This document shows positions 17,029-25,774 of a DNA stretch of 64,000 nt, in pieces. The notes below the pieces were generated by a model. That model saw only the letters and a program-made list of their open reading frames with translations. It did no database searches and was not told the origin of the DNA. The stretch's first letter is position 1, and each line of letters begins with the position of its first letter. The DNA is from Syntrophobacter sp963666995 (lineage in GTDB: Bacteria; Desulfobacterota; Syntrophobacteria; Syntrophobacterales; Syntrophobacteraceae): NCBI GenBank assembly GCA_963666995.1, contig OY762941.1:2356001-2420000 (forward strand), written 5' to 3'. The position numbers were made by a program, and so were the translations under genes.

Positions 17029-17111
17029 GAAAGTGCCGGGGCCTATCACAATCAAAGCATCCTGCCGTGGAACGATATCGGGTTCATGATATGTGCCCGT
17101 ATGGCACTTTC
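17029..17111 (+). promoter_or_regulatory. Inverted repeat in the leader of the aminotransferase gene
   Basis: Nine-base arms gaaagtgcc (17029-17037) and ggcactttc (17103-17111) enclose 65 nt that can form further short pairs (gggc with gccc). It begins about 270 bp before the aminotransferase start and may be a structured leader or an operator. It does not match a riboswitch class I know. Confidence 0.3.
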
Positions 17112-17301
17112 TTCATAAAATGGCGCTCTGCCATATGGGGTTGATTAGCTCAGCCATGGTGCGGATACCGCATGCGTCAGCTGCCCCGTGGCAGATGGAG
17201 GAAGTGTAAAGCATCAGGGAAAGTGCAAGAGATAAGAACGGCAACGGCCCTTGGAGCAAGGACCCAATGCCGGAGGAACAAGGGATTGTGAGGAAGAGAA
17301 T

Positions 17302-18495
17302 ATGAAAGCAATGGTTGATAGTGGAATTGCAAACCGAAGCTTGGTTGTAGAGTGGTCAGGCATACGAACGATATCGACGATGCTCACAAACATCAAAGAG
17401 GGTGCTATAGCTCTAAGCATAGGGCAGCCTGATTTTGACACGCCGGAACATATCAGAGAAGCTGCAAAAACGGCGCTCGACGAAGGATATACGCGATATC
17501 CTCCTGCCAAGGGGTTTCAGGATTTGAGAGAGGGTATTGCCAAAAAATTAAAGACGAAGAATAACATCATAGCAGACCCTGACTCTGAGGTGTTTGTCAG
17601 CTCAGGGGCAATGCATTCAATCTTCAATACGGTATTACAACTTGTTGAACCCGGTGATGATGTTATATTGATAGATCCTGGATACGATTACTATTCTCAG
17701 ATACGACTATTTGGCGGGAGACCTGTTCCTGTTACTGCGTATGAGCAGAATAAGTTTAGAGTGGATCCAGACGACATTAAAAAGGCAGTAACAGACAAGA
17801 CAAAATTAATAATTCTCAATACGCCTTCGAATCCTACCGGTGCTTTCCTGGACAAAACGGTCATAATAGAAATAGCCAAGGTTGCGCTGGAACATGGAAT
17901 TCATGTTTTATCCGACGAATGTTACGAAGACATAGTTTTTGATGGAGAACATTTTAGTATTGCGTCGGTTGATGGTATGAAGGACTTGACAGCTTCAGTT
18001 TTTTCATTTTCCAAGAGCTATGCGATGACAGGATGGCGTGTAGGATACGTGGTTGCCAATAGCGCTATCATCAATGAAATGGAAAAGCTGATGGAGCATA
18101 TGCTGTCCGGTGTTTCTGCTGTTTCACAAAGAGCTGCGCTGGCAGCCCTCCAGGGCCCTCAAGACTGCGTCAAAGAAATGGCTTGCGCGTATAAGGTGCG
18201 AAGGGATTTGGTGTGCCGGGAATTGAATGAGATTGAAGGCATGTCGTGCATTCTCCCGGGGGCAACCTTCTACGCATTTCCCAATATATCGAAAATCTGC
18301 AGGAACTCATGGGATTTCGCCCGGTACCTCCTTGCTGAACAGAAGGTGGGCACCATTCCCGGCGTTATATTTGGCGCTAATGGTGAAGGGCATTTGCGCA
18401 TTTCCTACGCAACGGATGAGAACAATTTGCGGGAAGGTTTGTCTCGGTTAAAGACGGCAGTGGAAAATTTCAAGAGCAAGAAATGCGTGCCGTGA
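17302..18495 (+). CDS. PLP-dependent aminotransferase, class I/II
   Basis: A 397-residue cytoplasmic fold-type I aminotransferase of the AspB/AraT type. GQPDFDTPEHI is at the N-terminal domain, TLNTPSNPTG-type IILNTPSNPTGAF in the middle, and the PLP lysine in SFSKSYAMTGWRVGYV. Substrates in this family are aspartate, aromatic or other amino acids with a 2-oxo acid; specificity cannot be read here. The ATG at 17302 has a gaggaag site; an upstream TTG adds 17 codons without one. Codon use (many ATA, AGA, TTA) is more AT-rich than most neighbours, suggesting acquisition. It opens the catabolic region that includes the amidohydrolase and peptide importer. Confidence 0.92.
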   Translation: MKAMVDSGIANRSLVVEWSGIRTISTMLTNIKEGAIALSIGQPDFDTPEHIREAAKTALDEGYTRYPPAKGFQDLREGIAKKLKTKNNIIADPDSEVFVSSGAMHSIFNTVLQLVEPGDDVILIDPGYDYYSQIRLFGGRPVPVTAYEQNKFRVDPDDIKKAVTDKTKLIILNTPSNPTGAFLDKTVIIEIAKVALEHGIHVLSDECYEDIVFDGEHFSIASVDGMKDLTASVFSFSKSYAMTGWRVGYVVANSAIINEMEKLMEHMLSGVSAVSQRAALAALQGPQDCVKEMACAYKVRRDLVCRELNEIEGMSCILPGATFYAFPNISKICRNSWDFARYLLAEQKVGTIPGVIFGANGEGHLRISYATDENNLREGLSRLKTAVENFKSKKCVP

Positions 18496-18754
18496 CATTG
18501 CCGCGCTTGAGTTTCCAGCTCAAGAAGCTGTTGTCAGGTATCAGAGGAGAATCGAGCGGTGCCTGGCGATCGACCGGATTCAAACCTGCATTGACGACTC
18601 ATTCCTCCACATGCTGATGGTTTCTGTGTCGAGTTGCATTTCGGTGGATCGACCGGGACCATCAACATGTGGGAAGCTTTGTTGTATTCGACTGTGGATT
18701 TGATGTTCTTCGACAAGAGTTGAGTTCTCATCTTGCGATTTTGAGTAAAGAAAG

Positions 18755-19963
18755 GTGAATGCAGTGTATCTGCTCAAGGCGGGTTCGCTCCTCACCGGCA
18801 GGCCGGGTGACGTTCTCAAAAATGCCGCCGTCCTGGTGGATGGAGATAAGATAATCTCGATCGGCAGGCAGGAAGAAGTCGCGGCTCCTTTGGGCGCACC
18901 CGTCGAAATAATCGATCTGAAAGATGCAACCATACTGCCTGGAATGATCGACTGCCATGTTCACCTGGGATTTGATGCCGGCGCCGATCCGGTTTCCCGC
19001 ATGAAGAAGGACAGCGACCAACAACTGCTCCTTCGCATGGGGCACCACGCACGCAAATTGTTGCAGGCAGGGGTGACAACCGCCCGGGATCTGGGCGCTC
19101 GCGCTTACCTGGATGTTGCCGTCAAGGAAGCTATTGAAGAAGGCTGTGCCGAGGGCCCCCACCTGCTCATCTCGTGCAGACCGATCACCATCACAGGCGG
19201 CCATTGCTGGTTTATGGGATGCGAATGCGACGATCGGGTTTCTATTCGTAAGGCGGCGCGCGAGCATCTGAAAGCCGGGGCCGACTGGATCAAGATCATG
19301 GCTTCAGGCGGCATGATGACTAAGGGTTCATCGTCGTACTTTTGTCAGTATGATGTGGATGAACTCCGCGCAGCCGTCGAGGAAGCCCACCGCGTCGGCA
19401 AAAGGATCGCTTCACACGCTCACAGCACCGAAGGAATCTGCAAGTCGGTGGAAGCCGGTGTGGACAGCATCGAACACTGTACCTGGCTGACGGAAAATGG
19501 GTACCAATTTTGCGAGCGCACGGCGGAACTGATGTGCGAGAAGGGCACTTATGTCTGTTCGACTGCCAGCGTTGCAACGAAGCGCCTCGGATCGCTGGTG
19601 AAGCCACGGCATGATATTTTCCGCCGCATGCGGAAGATCGGGGTAAAGTTCGTTGCGGGTCCGGATGCGGGAACAGACCTCGTTCCTTTTGAGGCATATG
19701 TGGACGGTCTCGAGGTAATGTCAGGTTATGGAATGACCAACGGCGAGATTGTTGAAGCCGCCACACGTTTGGCGGCAGATGCCTGCGGGATTCTCGACGC
19801 AACGGGGACTTTGGATGTCGGCAAAAGAGCGGACATCATTGCAGTGCGGGGAAACCCCATCGAAGACCTGGGCGTGTTGCGCAAAATCGAATTGGTGATG
19901 AAATCGGGAAGGATTTTCAATTGGGAATCGGGCGGCCCTCCGGCAGTGTCTCACGACCGCTGA
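18755..19963 (+). CDS. Amidohydrolase, Xaa-Pro-dipeptidase/imidazolonepropionase-like
   Basis: A 402-residue metal-dependent hydrolase of the amidohydrolase superfamily. DCHVHLG gives the HxH pair (His68, His70), followed by GVTTARDLG, GADWIKIMASGGMM (probable carboxylated Lys), ASHAHS, IEHCTW and GPDAGTD (metal Asp). This is the subfamily that includes Xaa-Pro, Xaa-Arg and Xaa-Lys dipeptidases. The start is a GTG at 18755 or, with a better placed aaaggtg, the GTG at 18764. Only 37 bp separate it from the ABC binding protein, so it likely acts on the imported compound, hydrolysing a dipeptide or cyclic amide. Prolidase activity is an inference from family and context. Confidence 0.9.
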   Translation: MNAVYLLKAGSLLTGRPGDVLKNAAVLVDGDKIISIGRQEEVAAPLGAPVEIIDLKDATILPGMIDCHVHLGFDAGADPVSRMKKDSDQQLLLRMGHHARKLLQAGVTTARDLGARAYLDVAVKEAIEEGCAEGPHLLISCRPITITGGHCWFMGCECDDRVSIRKAAREHLKAGADWIKIMASGGMMTKGSSSYFCQYDVDELRAAVEEAHRVGKRIASHAHSTEGICKSVEAGVDSIEHCTWLTENGYQFCERTAELMCEKGTYVCSTASVATKRLGSLVKPRHDIFRRMRKIGVKFVAGPDAGTDLVPFEAYVDGLEVMSGYGMTNGEIVEAATRLAADACGILDATGTLDVGKRADIIAVRGNPIEDLGVLRKIELVMKSGRIFNWESGGPPAVSHDR

Positions 19964-20000
19964 AAGAGGGAATTTGCCACCAGCAAAGGAGCGAAAGATC

Positions 20001-21659
20001 ATGAGCGAGAGGCCTAAAGGCAGACAAGGCTGCGAATCGTTGGCTGGAGCCCCTGCGATCGAATTGACCGGAGAAAACCAGGATACTCTTTCCGAGCTTC
20101 TGTCTACCGGAGGGATCAGCCGTCGGCAGGCGATCAAATGGTTGACCGGAATGGGGATCTCGGTGATGACGGCCGGCAGCATTCTTTCTCATTTTGACCG
20201 AGCGTTTGCCGCAACTCCCAAGCGTGGAGGACGGATGCGCGTGGCCGGACCGAACAGCAGCATCAAGGAGACCCTGGATCCTGCCAGGTTTACCAACAGC
20301 ACCGATTACTGTCGCGGGTTCACGTTCTATAACGGGTTGACGCGTCTTGACACCCAGTGTCAGGCCCAGCCCGAGCTGGCGAAGTCCTTTGAGCCGAACG
20401 CGGATGCTACCCAGTGGGTATTCAAGCTTCGGAGCGGCGTGACCTTCCACGACGGAAAGACCCTTGATGCCGATGACGTGGTCTACTCCCTGATGCGCCA
20501 CAAGGATCCGAACGTGGGGTCCTCCGCAAAGACGTTGGCCAAGGTGATCAGTGAGGTGAAGGCTGACGGCAAGGACTCCGTCATTGTAAAGCTCAATGAA
20601 CCAAACGCCGATTTTCCCATTCTCCTGGGAACTTCCCAGTTCATGATCATCAAAAACGGGACGACCGATTTCACTACGGCGATCGGGACCGGTCCCTACA
20701 AAATCAAGGAATTCAAGCCGGGCGTGCGGTCGCTGGGGGTACGCAACGAGAACTATTTCATCGAAGGCAGGCCCTACATGGATGAGCAGGAGTTCTTCGG
20801 CATCGGCGACAACGCCGCCCGCCTGAGCGCCCTCTGTTCCGGCGATGTCCAGATGATCGCCAGCCTGGTTCCGGCCTCCATATCTGAAGTGGAAGCGCGA
20901 CAGGACGTGATGGTCGACTCGGTGCCGGCCCCCAGATTTACAAGCCTGGTCATGATGGTCGATCGGCCGCCTTTCGACAAACCCGACCTCAGGCTGGCCA
21001 TGAAATACCTGCTCGATCGTGAGAAGGTGCTGAAAACGATCATGAAGGGGTACGGCCAACTCGGAAATGACCATTTGTTCGCACCCGATGACCCGTTCTA
21101 CAACAAAGAGTTGCCGCAGAGGGGGCGCGACCTCGACAAAGCCAGGTATCACCTGAAAAAAGCCGGCATGGAAAATGCGAAGCTCGAATTGCACGTTGGC
21201 GAACCCGTCTACGCCAGTGTTGAGATCGGGATGATGTTGCAGGCGGAAGCGACTCGAATCGGCCTCACCATCGATCTCAAACGCGAACCCGCCGATGGTT
21301 ACTATACAAACATCTGGCGGAAGCGTTCGTTCCACGCGGGTGAATGGAACGCGCGTCCGACCGACGATCTTCTGCTCACCACCGGTTTCAAGTCTGATGC
21401 GGAATGGAACGAGAGCCAGTACAAAAACCCGCGGCTCGACATGCTCATCGACCAGGGTCGCTCCACCCTGGATTTTGCCAAGCGCAAAGAAATCTATGGG
21501 GAAGTTCAGAAGATCCTCTACGAAGACGGATGCAATGTAATTCCCTGTTTTACCAATTACCTCTGTGGGATCAACAAGAAGGTGAGGGGATTGGTCCCGG
21601 TAAAAACCGGCGGCTTGGGCGGCTTCAATTACGCCGATACAGTGTGGATCGATACCTGA
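20001..21659 (+). CDS. Peptide/opine-type ABC transporter substrate-binding protein, Tat-exported
   Basis: A 552-residue periplasmic binding protein of solute-binding family 5 (DppA/OppA). The N-terminus is unusually long and carries a twin-arginine motif, SRRQAIKW at 40-47, then a hydrophobic stretch and an AFA cleavage site near residue 70, so it is probably exported folded. Family features include PELAKSFEPNADATQWVFKLRSGVTFHDG and DDVVYSLMRH. The ATG has aaaggag nine bases before it; an upstream TTG is not supported. It heads a complete importer with the two permeases and fused ATPase that follow. Likely ligands are dipeptides, opines or modified amino acids. Confidence 0.93.
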   Translation: MSERPKGRQGCESLAGAPAIELTGENQDTLSELLSTGGISRRQAIKWLTGMGISVMTAGSILSHFDRAFAATPKRGGRMRVAGPNSSIKETLDPARFTNSTDYCRGFTFYNGLTRLDTQCQAQPELAKSFEPNADATQWVFKLRSGVTFHDGKTLDADDVVYSLMRHKDPNVGSSAKTLAKVISEVKADGKDSVIVKLNEPNADFPILLGTSQFMIIKNGTTDFTTAIGTGPYKIKEFKPGVRSLGVRNENYFIEGRPYMDEQEFFGIGDNAARLSALCSGDVQMIASLVPASISEVEARQDVMVDSVPAPRFTSLVMMVDRPPFDKPDLRLAMKYLLDREKVLKTIMKGYGQLGNDHLFAPDDPFYNKELPQRGRDLDKARYHLKKAGMENAKLELHVGEPVYASVEIGMMLQAEATRIGLTIDLKREPADGYYTNIWRKRSFHAGEWNARPTDDLLLTTGFKSDAEWNESQYKNPRLDMLIDQGRSTLDFAKRKEIYGEVQKILYEDGCNVIPCFTNYLCGINKKVRGLVPVKTGGLGGFNYADTVWIDT

Positions 21660-21736
21660 GATCGATCCTGTGGCTCTCGTCCTTTTCTGAAGAATCGGAA
21701 AGAACGATTTGGCGAATAGCGGGGGATGGGTCAAAG

Positions 21737-22684
21737 ATGATTTTGATGATCGTCAAGCGGTTGGGGTTGGGTATTTTTACCCTGTGGTTGGTGTCGATTC
21801 TGGTTTTTGCAGGAACGGAACTGCTGCCGGGTGATGTGGCTCAGGCGATCCTGGGACAATCGGCGACACCGGAAACGGTGGCGGGTCTTCGCAGCCAACT
21901 GGGTTTGGACCGCCCGGCTTACGTCCGTTATTTAAGCTGGCTGGGTGGTTTTGCAAGCGGTGATCTAGGCAGTTCGCTGGCAAGCGGCGTACCCATTTCC
22001 GGTCTTGTTAAGGAGCGTTTGGGCAACACTCTGCTGCTGTCGTCCATAACGGCGGCCATCGCCGTGCCGGTGGCCATCCTCCTCGGGCTGTTTTCGGCCA
22101 TGTTTCCCGGTGGTGTCTTCGATCGCGTGGTTTCGGTCCTCACGCTGTGTACCGTCGCCATACCGGTATTTTTGTCCGGCAGCATTCTGGTGCTGATTTT
22201 CGCGGTCCATTTGCGTTGGCTTCCGGCAATCACCTATATAACGGAGTTTAAATCCGTCGGTCAGCTCCTGTCGTCGCTTGCCATGCCGATTCTGACTCTT
22301 TCTTTCGGCATCACGGCGCAAATGGCGCGAATGACCCGGGCAACGGTTTTGAACGTTGTCGATTCTTCGTACATCGAGATGGCCCTCCTCAAAGGGGTCT
22401 CCCGCATGCGGATCATCTTCCGGCACGCCATCGTCAATGTGGTTGGACCGGTTGCCAATGTGGTTGCCCTCAATCTGGCCTTTCTCATAGGCGGGGTAGT
22501 GATCGTCGAGACGATTTTTGCCTATCCGGGCTTGGCCAAGCTTATTGTAGATGCGGTTTCAACGAGGGATTTTCCGGTCGTGCAATCGTGCGCCATGGTG
22601 TTTTGCGCGGCGTATGTCCTTTTCATGCTGATCGCCGATATCGCTGCCATAGTCTCGAATCCAAGACTATGGCATTCGCGTTAA
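21737..22684 (+). CDS. Peptide-type ABC transporter permease (DppB-like)
   Basis: A 315-residue inner-membrane permease. An N-terminal membrane segment (LGIFTLWLVSILVFAGTELLPGD) is followed by the classical DppB periplasmic region (ILGQSATPETVAGLRSQLGLDRP) and five more segments. The EAA loop LLKGVSRMRIIFRHAIVN contacts the ATPase. The ribosome site is weak; the ATG at 21737 was taken because the frame before it overlaps the binding-protein gene and is not protein-like. It pairs with the DppC-like gene 15 bp downstream. Confidence 0.92.
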   Translation: MILMIVKRLGLGIFTLWLVSILVFAGTELLPGDVAQAILGQSATPETVAGLRSQLGLDRPAYVRYLSWLGGFASGDLGSSLASGVPISGLVKERLGNTLLLSSITAAIAVPVAILLGLFSAMFPGGVFDRVVSVLTLCTVAIPVFLSGSILVLIFAVHLRWLPAITYITEFKSVGQLLSSLAMPILTLSFGITAQMARMTRATVLNVVDSSYIEMALLKGVSRMRIIFRHAIVNVVGPVANVVALNLAFLIGGVVIVETIFAYPGLAKLIVDAVSTRDFPVVQSCAMVFCAAYVLFMLIADIAAIVSNPRLWHSR

Positions 22685-22699
22685 CGGCAAAGAAACGAA

Positions 22700-23572
22700 A
22701 TGACTGCCATGGAAGAAATACAAGCAAGAAGTGATGCCGTTACGGGTCAACGCTTCAAAATGGGAGTGTCGGCCTGGGTCGGCGTTGTGATCCTCGCATT
22801 TTGGGTGTTTGTCACTTTCTTCGGGCCCTTGCTCTCGCCGTACGGAGAAATGGATTTCGTTTCCGAACATAGTTTTCTCCAGCCATGCAAGGAGTTCCCG
22901 TTGGGGACGGATTATGTGGGGCGGGACATCCTCTCGCGCCTGTTCTGCGGTACCCGTCTGACATTGGGCATGGGTGTGCTGGCGACGTTGATCGCTAGTC
23001 TGCTGGGGTCATCCCTGGGTATCTTCGCGGCAATAAAGGGCGGATGGGTGGATATGTTCATCTGCCGGGTCAACGATGCGCTGCTCTCAATCCCGGGAAT
23101 CATGTTGGGGCTTGTCGTGGTCGCCGCCCTGGGTGCGTCGATTCCCATACTTATCATCACCACGGGGATCGTCTACGCCTGCAGTGTCTTTCGCATAGCC
23201 CGCGCTCTGGGCATGGACCTTGCCGTGATGGACTATGTGGAGGTGGCGCGGGCGCGTGGTGAGAGCATCTGGTGGGTCCTGTGGCATGAAATCTTTCCCA
23301 ATGCGGCGATGCCGCTTATCGTCGATTTCGGCCTACGCCTCTCGTTTGCCATTCTGTTCATGAGCAGCATGAGCTTTCTCGGGCTTGGCGTGCAACCGCC
23401 GTATGCTGATTGGGGCGGCATGGTTCGCGAGAACCTCATCGGACTCAACTCCGAGTCGTTGGCCCCCATCATTCCGGCCGTCGCAATCGCCAGTCTCACA
23501 GTCGGACTCAACCTGATCGTCGACGATTTCATCGCCCGTTCCGGTCAAGAAGTTGCCAAGAGGATAACCTGA
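22700..23572 (+). CDS. Peptide-type ABC transporter permease (DppC-like)
   Basis: A 290-residue inner-membrane permease. The N-terminal segment WVGVVILAFWVFVTFFGPLLSPYG, GTDYVGRDILSRLFCGTRLTL and the EAA loop ARARGESIWWVLWHEIFPNA mark it as DppC/OppC. The stop codon overlaps the start of the fused ATPase gene (tgatg), indicating translational coupling. It forms the second half of the channel with the DppB-like protein. The second Met (fourth codon) is a possible alternative start. Confidence 0.93.
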   Translation: MTAMEEIQARSDAVTGQRFKMGVSAWVGVVILAFWVFVTFFGPLLSPYGEMDFVSEHSFLQPCKEFPLGTDYVGRDILSRLFCGTRLTLGMGVLATLIASLLGSSLGIFAAIKGGWVDMFICRVNDALLSIPGIMLGLVVVAALGASIPILIITTGIVYACSVFRIARALGMDLAVMDYVEVARARGESIWWVLWHEIFPNAAMPLIVDFGLRLSFAILFMSSMSFLGLGVQPPYADWGGMVRENLIGLNSESLAPIIPAVAIASLTVGLNLIVDDFIARSGQEVAKRIT

Positions 23573-25335
23573 TGGAACCGCTTCTGGAAGTCTGCGGACT
23601 ACGTATCGATATGGAAGGTGCGGAAAAGCGCGCACCGATTGTTAAGGACGTTGACCTTACTGTGAATCGCGGTGAAGTGGTCGCACTCATCGGCGAGTCG
23701 GGTTCGGGGAAGACCACCATCTGCCTTTCCGCGATGGGTTATTGTCGCCCGGGACTCAGGATTTCGGCCGGGACCATACGTTTCGGTAAAACCGATGTTC
23801 TCTCTTTGAGGGGCAAAGCGCTCAGGGACTTGCGCGGCCGACGTGTGGCCTATGTTGCGCAAAGCGCGGCGGCAGCCTTCAATCCCAGCCTCAGGATCGG
23901 ATCGCAGGTCGAAGAGCCTGCCCTCGTGCATCACGTCATGCCTCGCAAAGAGGCTCATTCACGGGCGGTTGATCTTTACGGGCAATTTAAGCTGCCGGAA
24001 CCGGATCGCATTGGAAGGCGTTATCCTCATCAGGTCTCAGGCGGTCAGCTCCAGCGGCTTATGGCCGCCATGGCGATGTGCTGCGGCCCCGAAATGCTGA
24101 TTTTTGACGAGCCGACCACAGCCCTTGACGTTACCACCCAGATCGATGTGCTTCGGTCGTTCAAGGATGTCATACGCAAACAGGGCGTGGCGGCCATCTA
24201 TGTCACCCATGACCTCGCGGTGGTGGCCCAGATTGCCGATCGCATCGTCGTGCTCCTGAACGGAGAAATCCAGGAACAGGGTAAGACGGACGACATCATT
24301 TCCCGGCCGCAGCATGAATATACCACCATGTTGATGGCCGCCTGCGACCCGGATTCGGCGCGTGCAAGCACCTGCGAGAGGCTTATGGCAGTGCGCGCAG
24401 ATGCATGCAGCAGGAGAATATCGGCTCATGCCAATGCTTATGCCGCCGAGGCCGCCGGCAGGCGCACGTCCGGCAGCCCCGGGGATGCGCTTATTGAGAT
24501 ACGTGGTGTCGTGGCGGGATACGGAGGAAAAGACGCCGACGGAATGCCTAAGGTGCCGATCCTGAAGGACATCAACATGACGGTAGGCCGATGTTCAGTA
24601 ATCGGTGTGATCGGCGAGTCCGGCTCCGGTAAGACAACGCTTGGGCGGGTAATCGCCGGGTTGTTGCCTTTGGCCGCAGGCGAGATACGCCTTGAGGGAA
24701 AGCCGCTGAAGCCTACGGTCAAACAGCGCAGCCGGGATGATCTTCGCCGTATTCAGATGGTATTCCAAATGGCGGACACGGCCTTAAACCCCTCTCATAC
24801 AATCGGGAAAATTCTCGGCCGGCCCATCGAATATTTTCAGGGCATCAGGGGGCACAAAAACAGGGAGAAGGTTGCCTTCCTTCTGGAAATGGTGCAAATG
24901 CCGGAGCACCTTGCATCACGCAAACCCCGGGAGCTTTCCGGGGGTCAAAAACAGCGGGTCAATCTCGCACGCGCTCTTGCGGCCAATCCCCAGATCGTGA
25001 TCTGCGACGAGGTTACGTCGGGACTGGATACTGTTGTACGAATGTCCATTATTGATCTTATTAAGGATCTCCATAGCAAGCTCGGGATATCATTCCTGTT
25101 CATCAGTCACGATATTTCCACGATAGCTTCTCTGGCTCAGGATGTCATTGTCATGTACCGAGGGAAGATCGTGGAATATGGTCCGATAAACCAGGTTTTA
25201 AGCTGCCCTGAAAATCCTTACACCAAGGTGTTGATGGCATCTGTCCCGCACCTGCGTGTCGGCTGGCTTGATGAGGCGATCCAAAAGAAAGACGCCGTGC
25301 TGCGTGCGGCTGAAGATTTGAGGCTTTCCGATTAA
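23572..25335 (+). CDS. Fused dipeptide ABC transporter ATPase (DppD-DppF fusion)
   Basis: A 587-residue protein containing two complete nucleotide-binding domains. Domain one has Walker A GESGSGKTT at 41-49, signature VSGGQLQR near 155 and Walker B MLIFDEPTTALD near 177. Domain two has Walker A GESGSGKTT near 347, signature LSGGQKQRVNLARAL near 455 and Walker B IVICDEVTSGLD near 476, where Val replaces the usual Pro after DE. A linker of about 40 residues rich in Ala, Arg and Cys joins them. Fusion of DppD and DppF into one chain is known in this transporter family. It completes the importer made by 20001-23572. Confidence 0.94.
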   Translation: MEPLLEVCGLRIDMEGAEKRAPIVKDVDLTVNRGEVVALIGESGSGKTTICLSAMGYCRPGLRISAGTIRFGKTDVLSLRGKALRDLRGRRVAYVAQSAAAAFNPSLRIGSQVEEPALVHHVMPRKEAHSRAVDLYGQFKLPEPDRIGRRYPHQVSGGQLQRLMAAMAMCCGPEMLIFDEPTTALDVTTQIDVLRSFKDVIRKQGVAAIYVTHDLAVVAQIADRIVVLLNGEIQEQGKTDDIISRPQHEYTTMLMAACDPDSARASTCERLMAVRADACSRRISAHANAYAAEAAGRRTSGSPGDALIEIRGVVAGYGGKDADGMPKVPILKDINMTVGRCSVIGVIGESGSGKTTLGRVIAGLLPLAAGEIRLEGKPLKPTVKQRSRDDLRRIQMVFQMADTALNPSHTIGKILGRPIEYFQGIRGHKNREKVAFLLEMVQMPEHLASRKPRELSGGQKQRVNLARALAANPQIVICDEVTSGLDTVVRMSIIDLIKDLHSKLGISFLFISHDISTIASLAQDVIVMYRGKIVEYGPINQVLSCPENPYTKVLMASVPHLRVGWLDEAIQKKDAVLRAAEDLRLSD

Positions 25336-25459
25336 GGCGGAATGCTTATCTCTTCATTTAAGAGGAAATGGAACTGATATATCTACGGAATGCCGGATTG
25401 TAGCCGGCCTTTTGATGACAATTGAGGATATATACTTGGCAGCAAAGAAAGGCTTATTG

Positions 25460-25774
25460 ATGGATAGAACTGCTAAAGCAATCCGGATACAGGAAGGAAT
25501 AGAAAGAGGAGAGCCTGTTGAGTTCTTTGTGGATGGACAGCCTGTTACCGGATATAAAGGTGAAACAATAGCCGCTGCGCTTATGAATGCCGGCTACTTC
25601 GTGTCCAGGACAATAGACAAGAAACCCTTAGGTGTTCATTGTAATATCGGAGTATGCTACAGTTGCGTTATGACTGTAAACGGTATTTCAAGCGTTCGGA
25701 TTTGCAAAACCCCGGTATCTAAAGGATGCCGTGTAGAAAGTCAACATTTTCAAAAAGGCTCAAGTGATGAATGA
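25460..25774 (+). CDS. Small [2Fe-2S] subunit of an FAD dehydrogenase (HcnA/LhpE-like)
   Basis: A 104-residue protein with the plant-type cluster pattern found in the N-terminal domain of sarcosine oxidase alpha and in HcnA: Cys61, Cys66, Cys69 and Cys82 (VHCNIGVCYSCVMTV). It would pass electrons from the FAD subunits encoded next. The ATG at 25460 is preceded by aaagg; starts at 25412-25415 add residues without a ribosome site. Its stop overlaps the start of the next gene by eight bases. Codon use is AT-rich, like the aminotransferase gene. Homologous three-subunit enzymes include hydrogen cyanide synthase, opine oxidase and D-hydroxyproline or proline dehydrogenases. Confidence 0.9.
   Translation: MDRTAKAIRIQEGIERGEPVEFFVDGQPVTGYKGETIAAALMNAGYFVSRTIDKKPLGVHCNIGVCYSCVMTVNGISSVRICKTPVSKGCRVESQHFQKGSSDE

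Noticed and set aside
17138..17210. tRNA-like start ggggttgattagctcag
   Set aside because: No anticodon arm or ggttcgaatcc T-arm follows; only the D-arm-like string matches.
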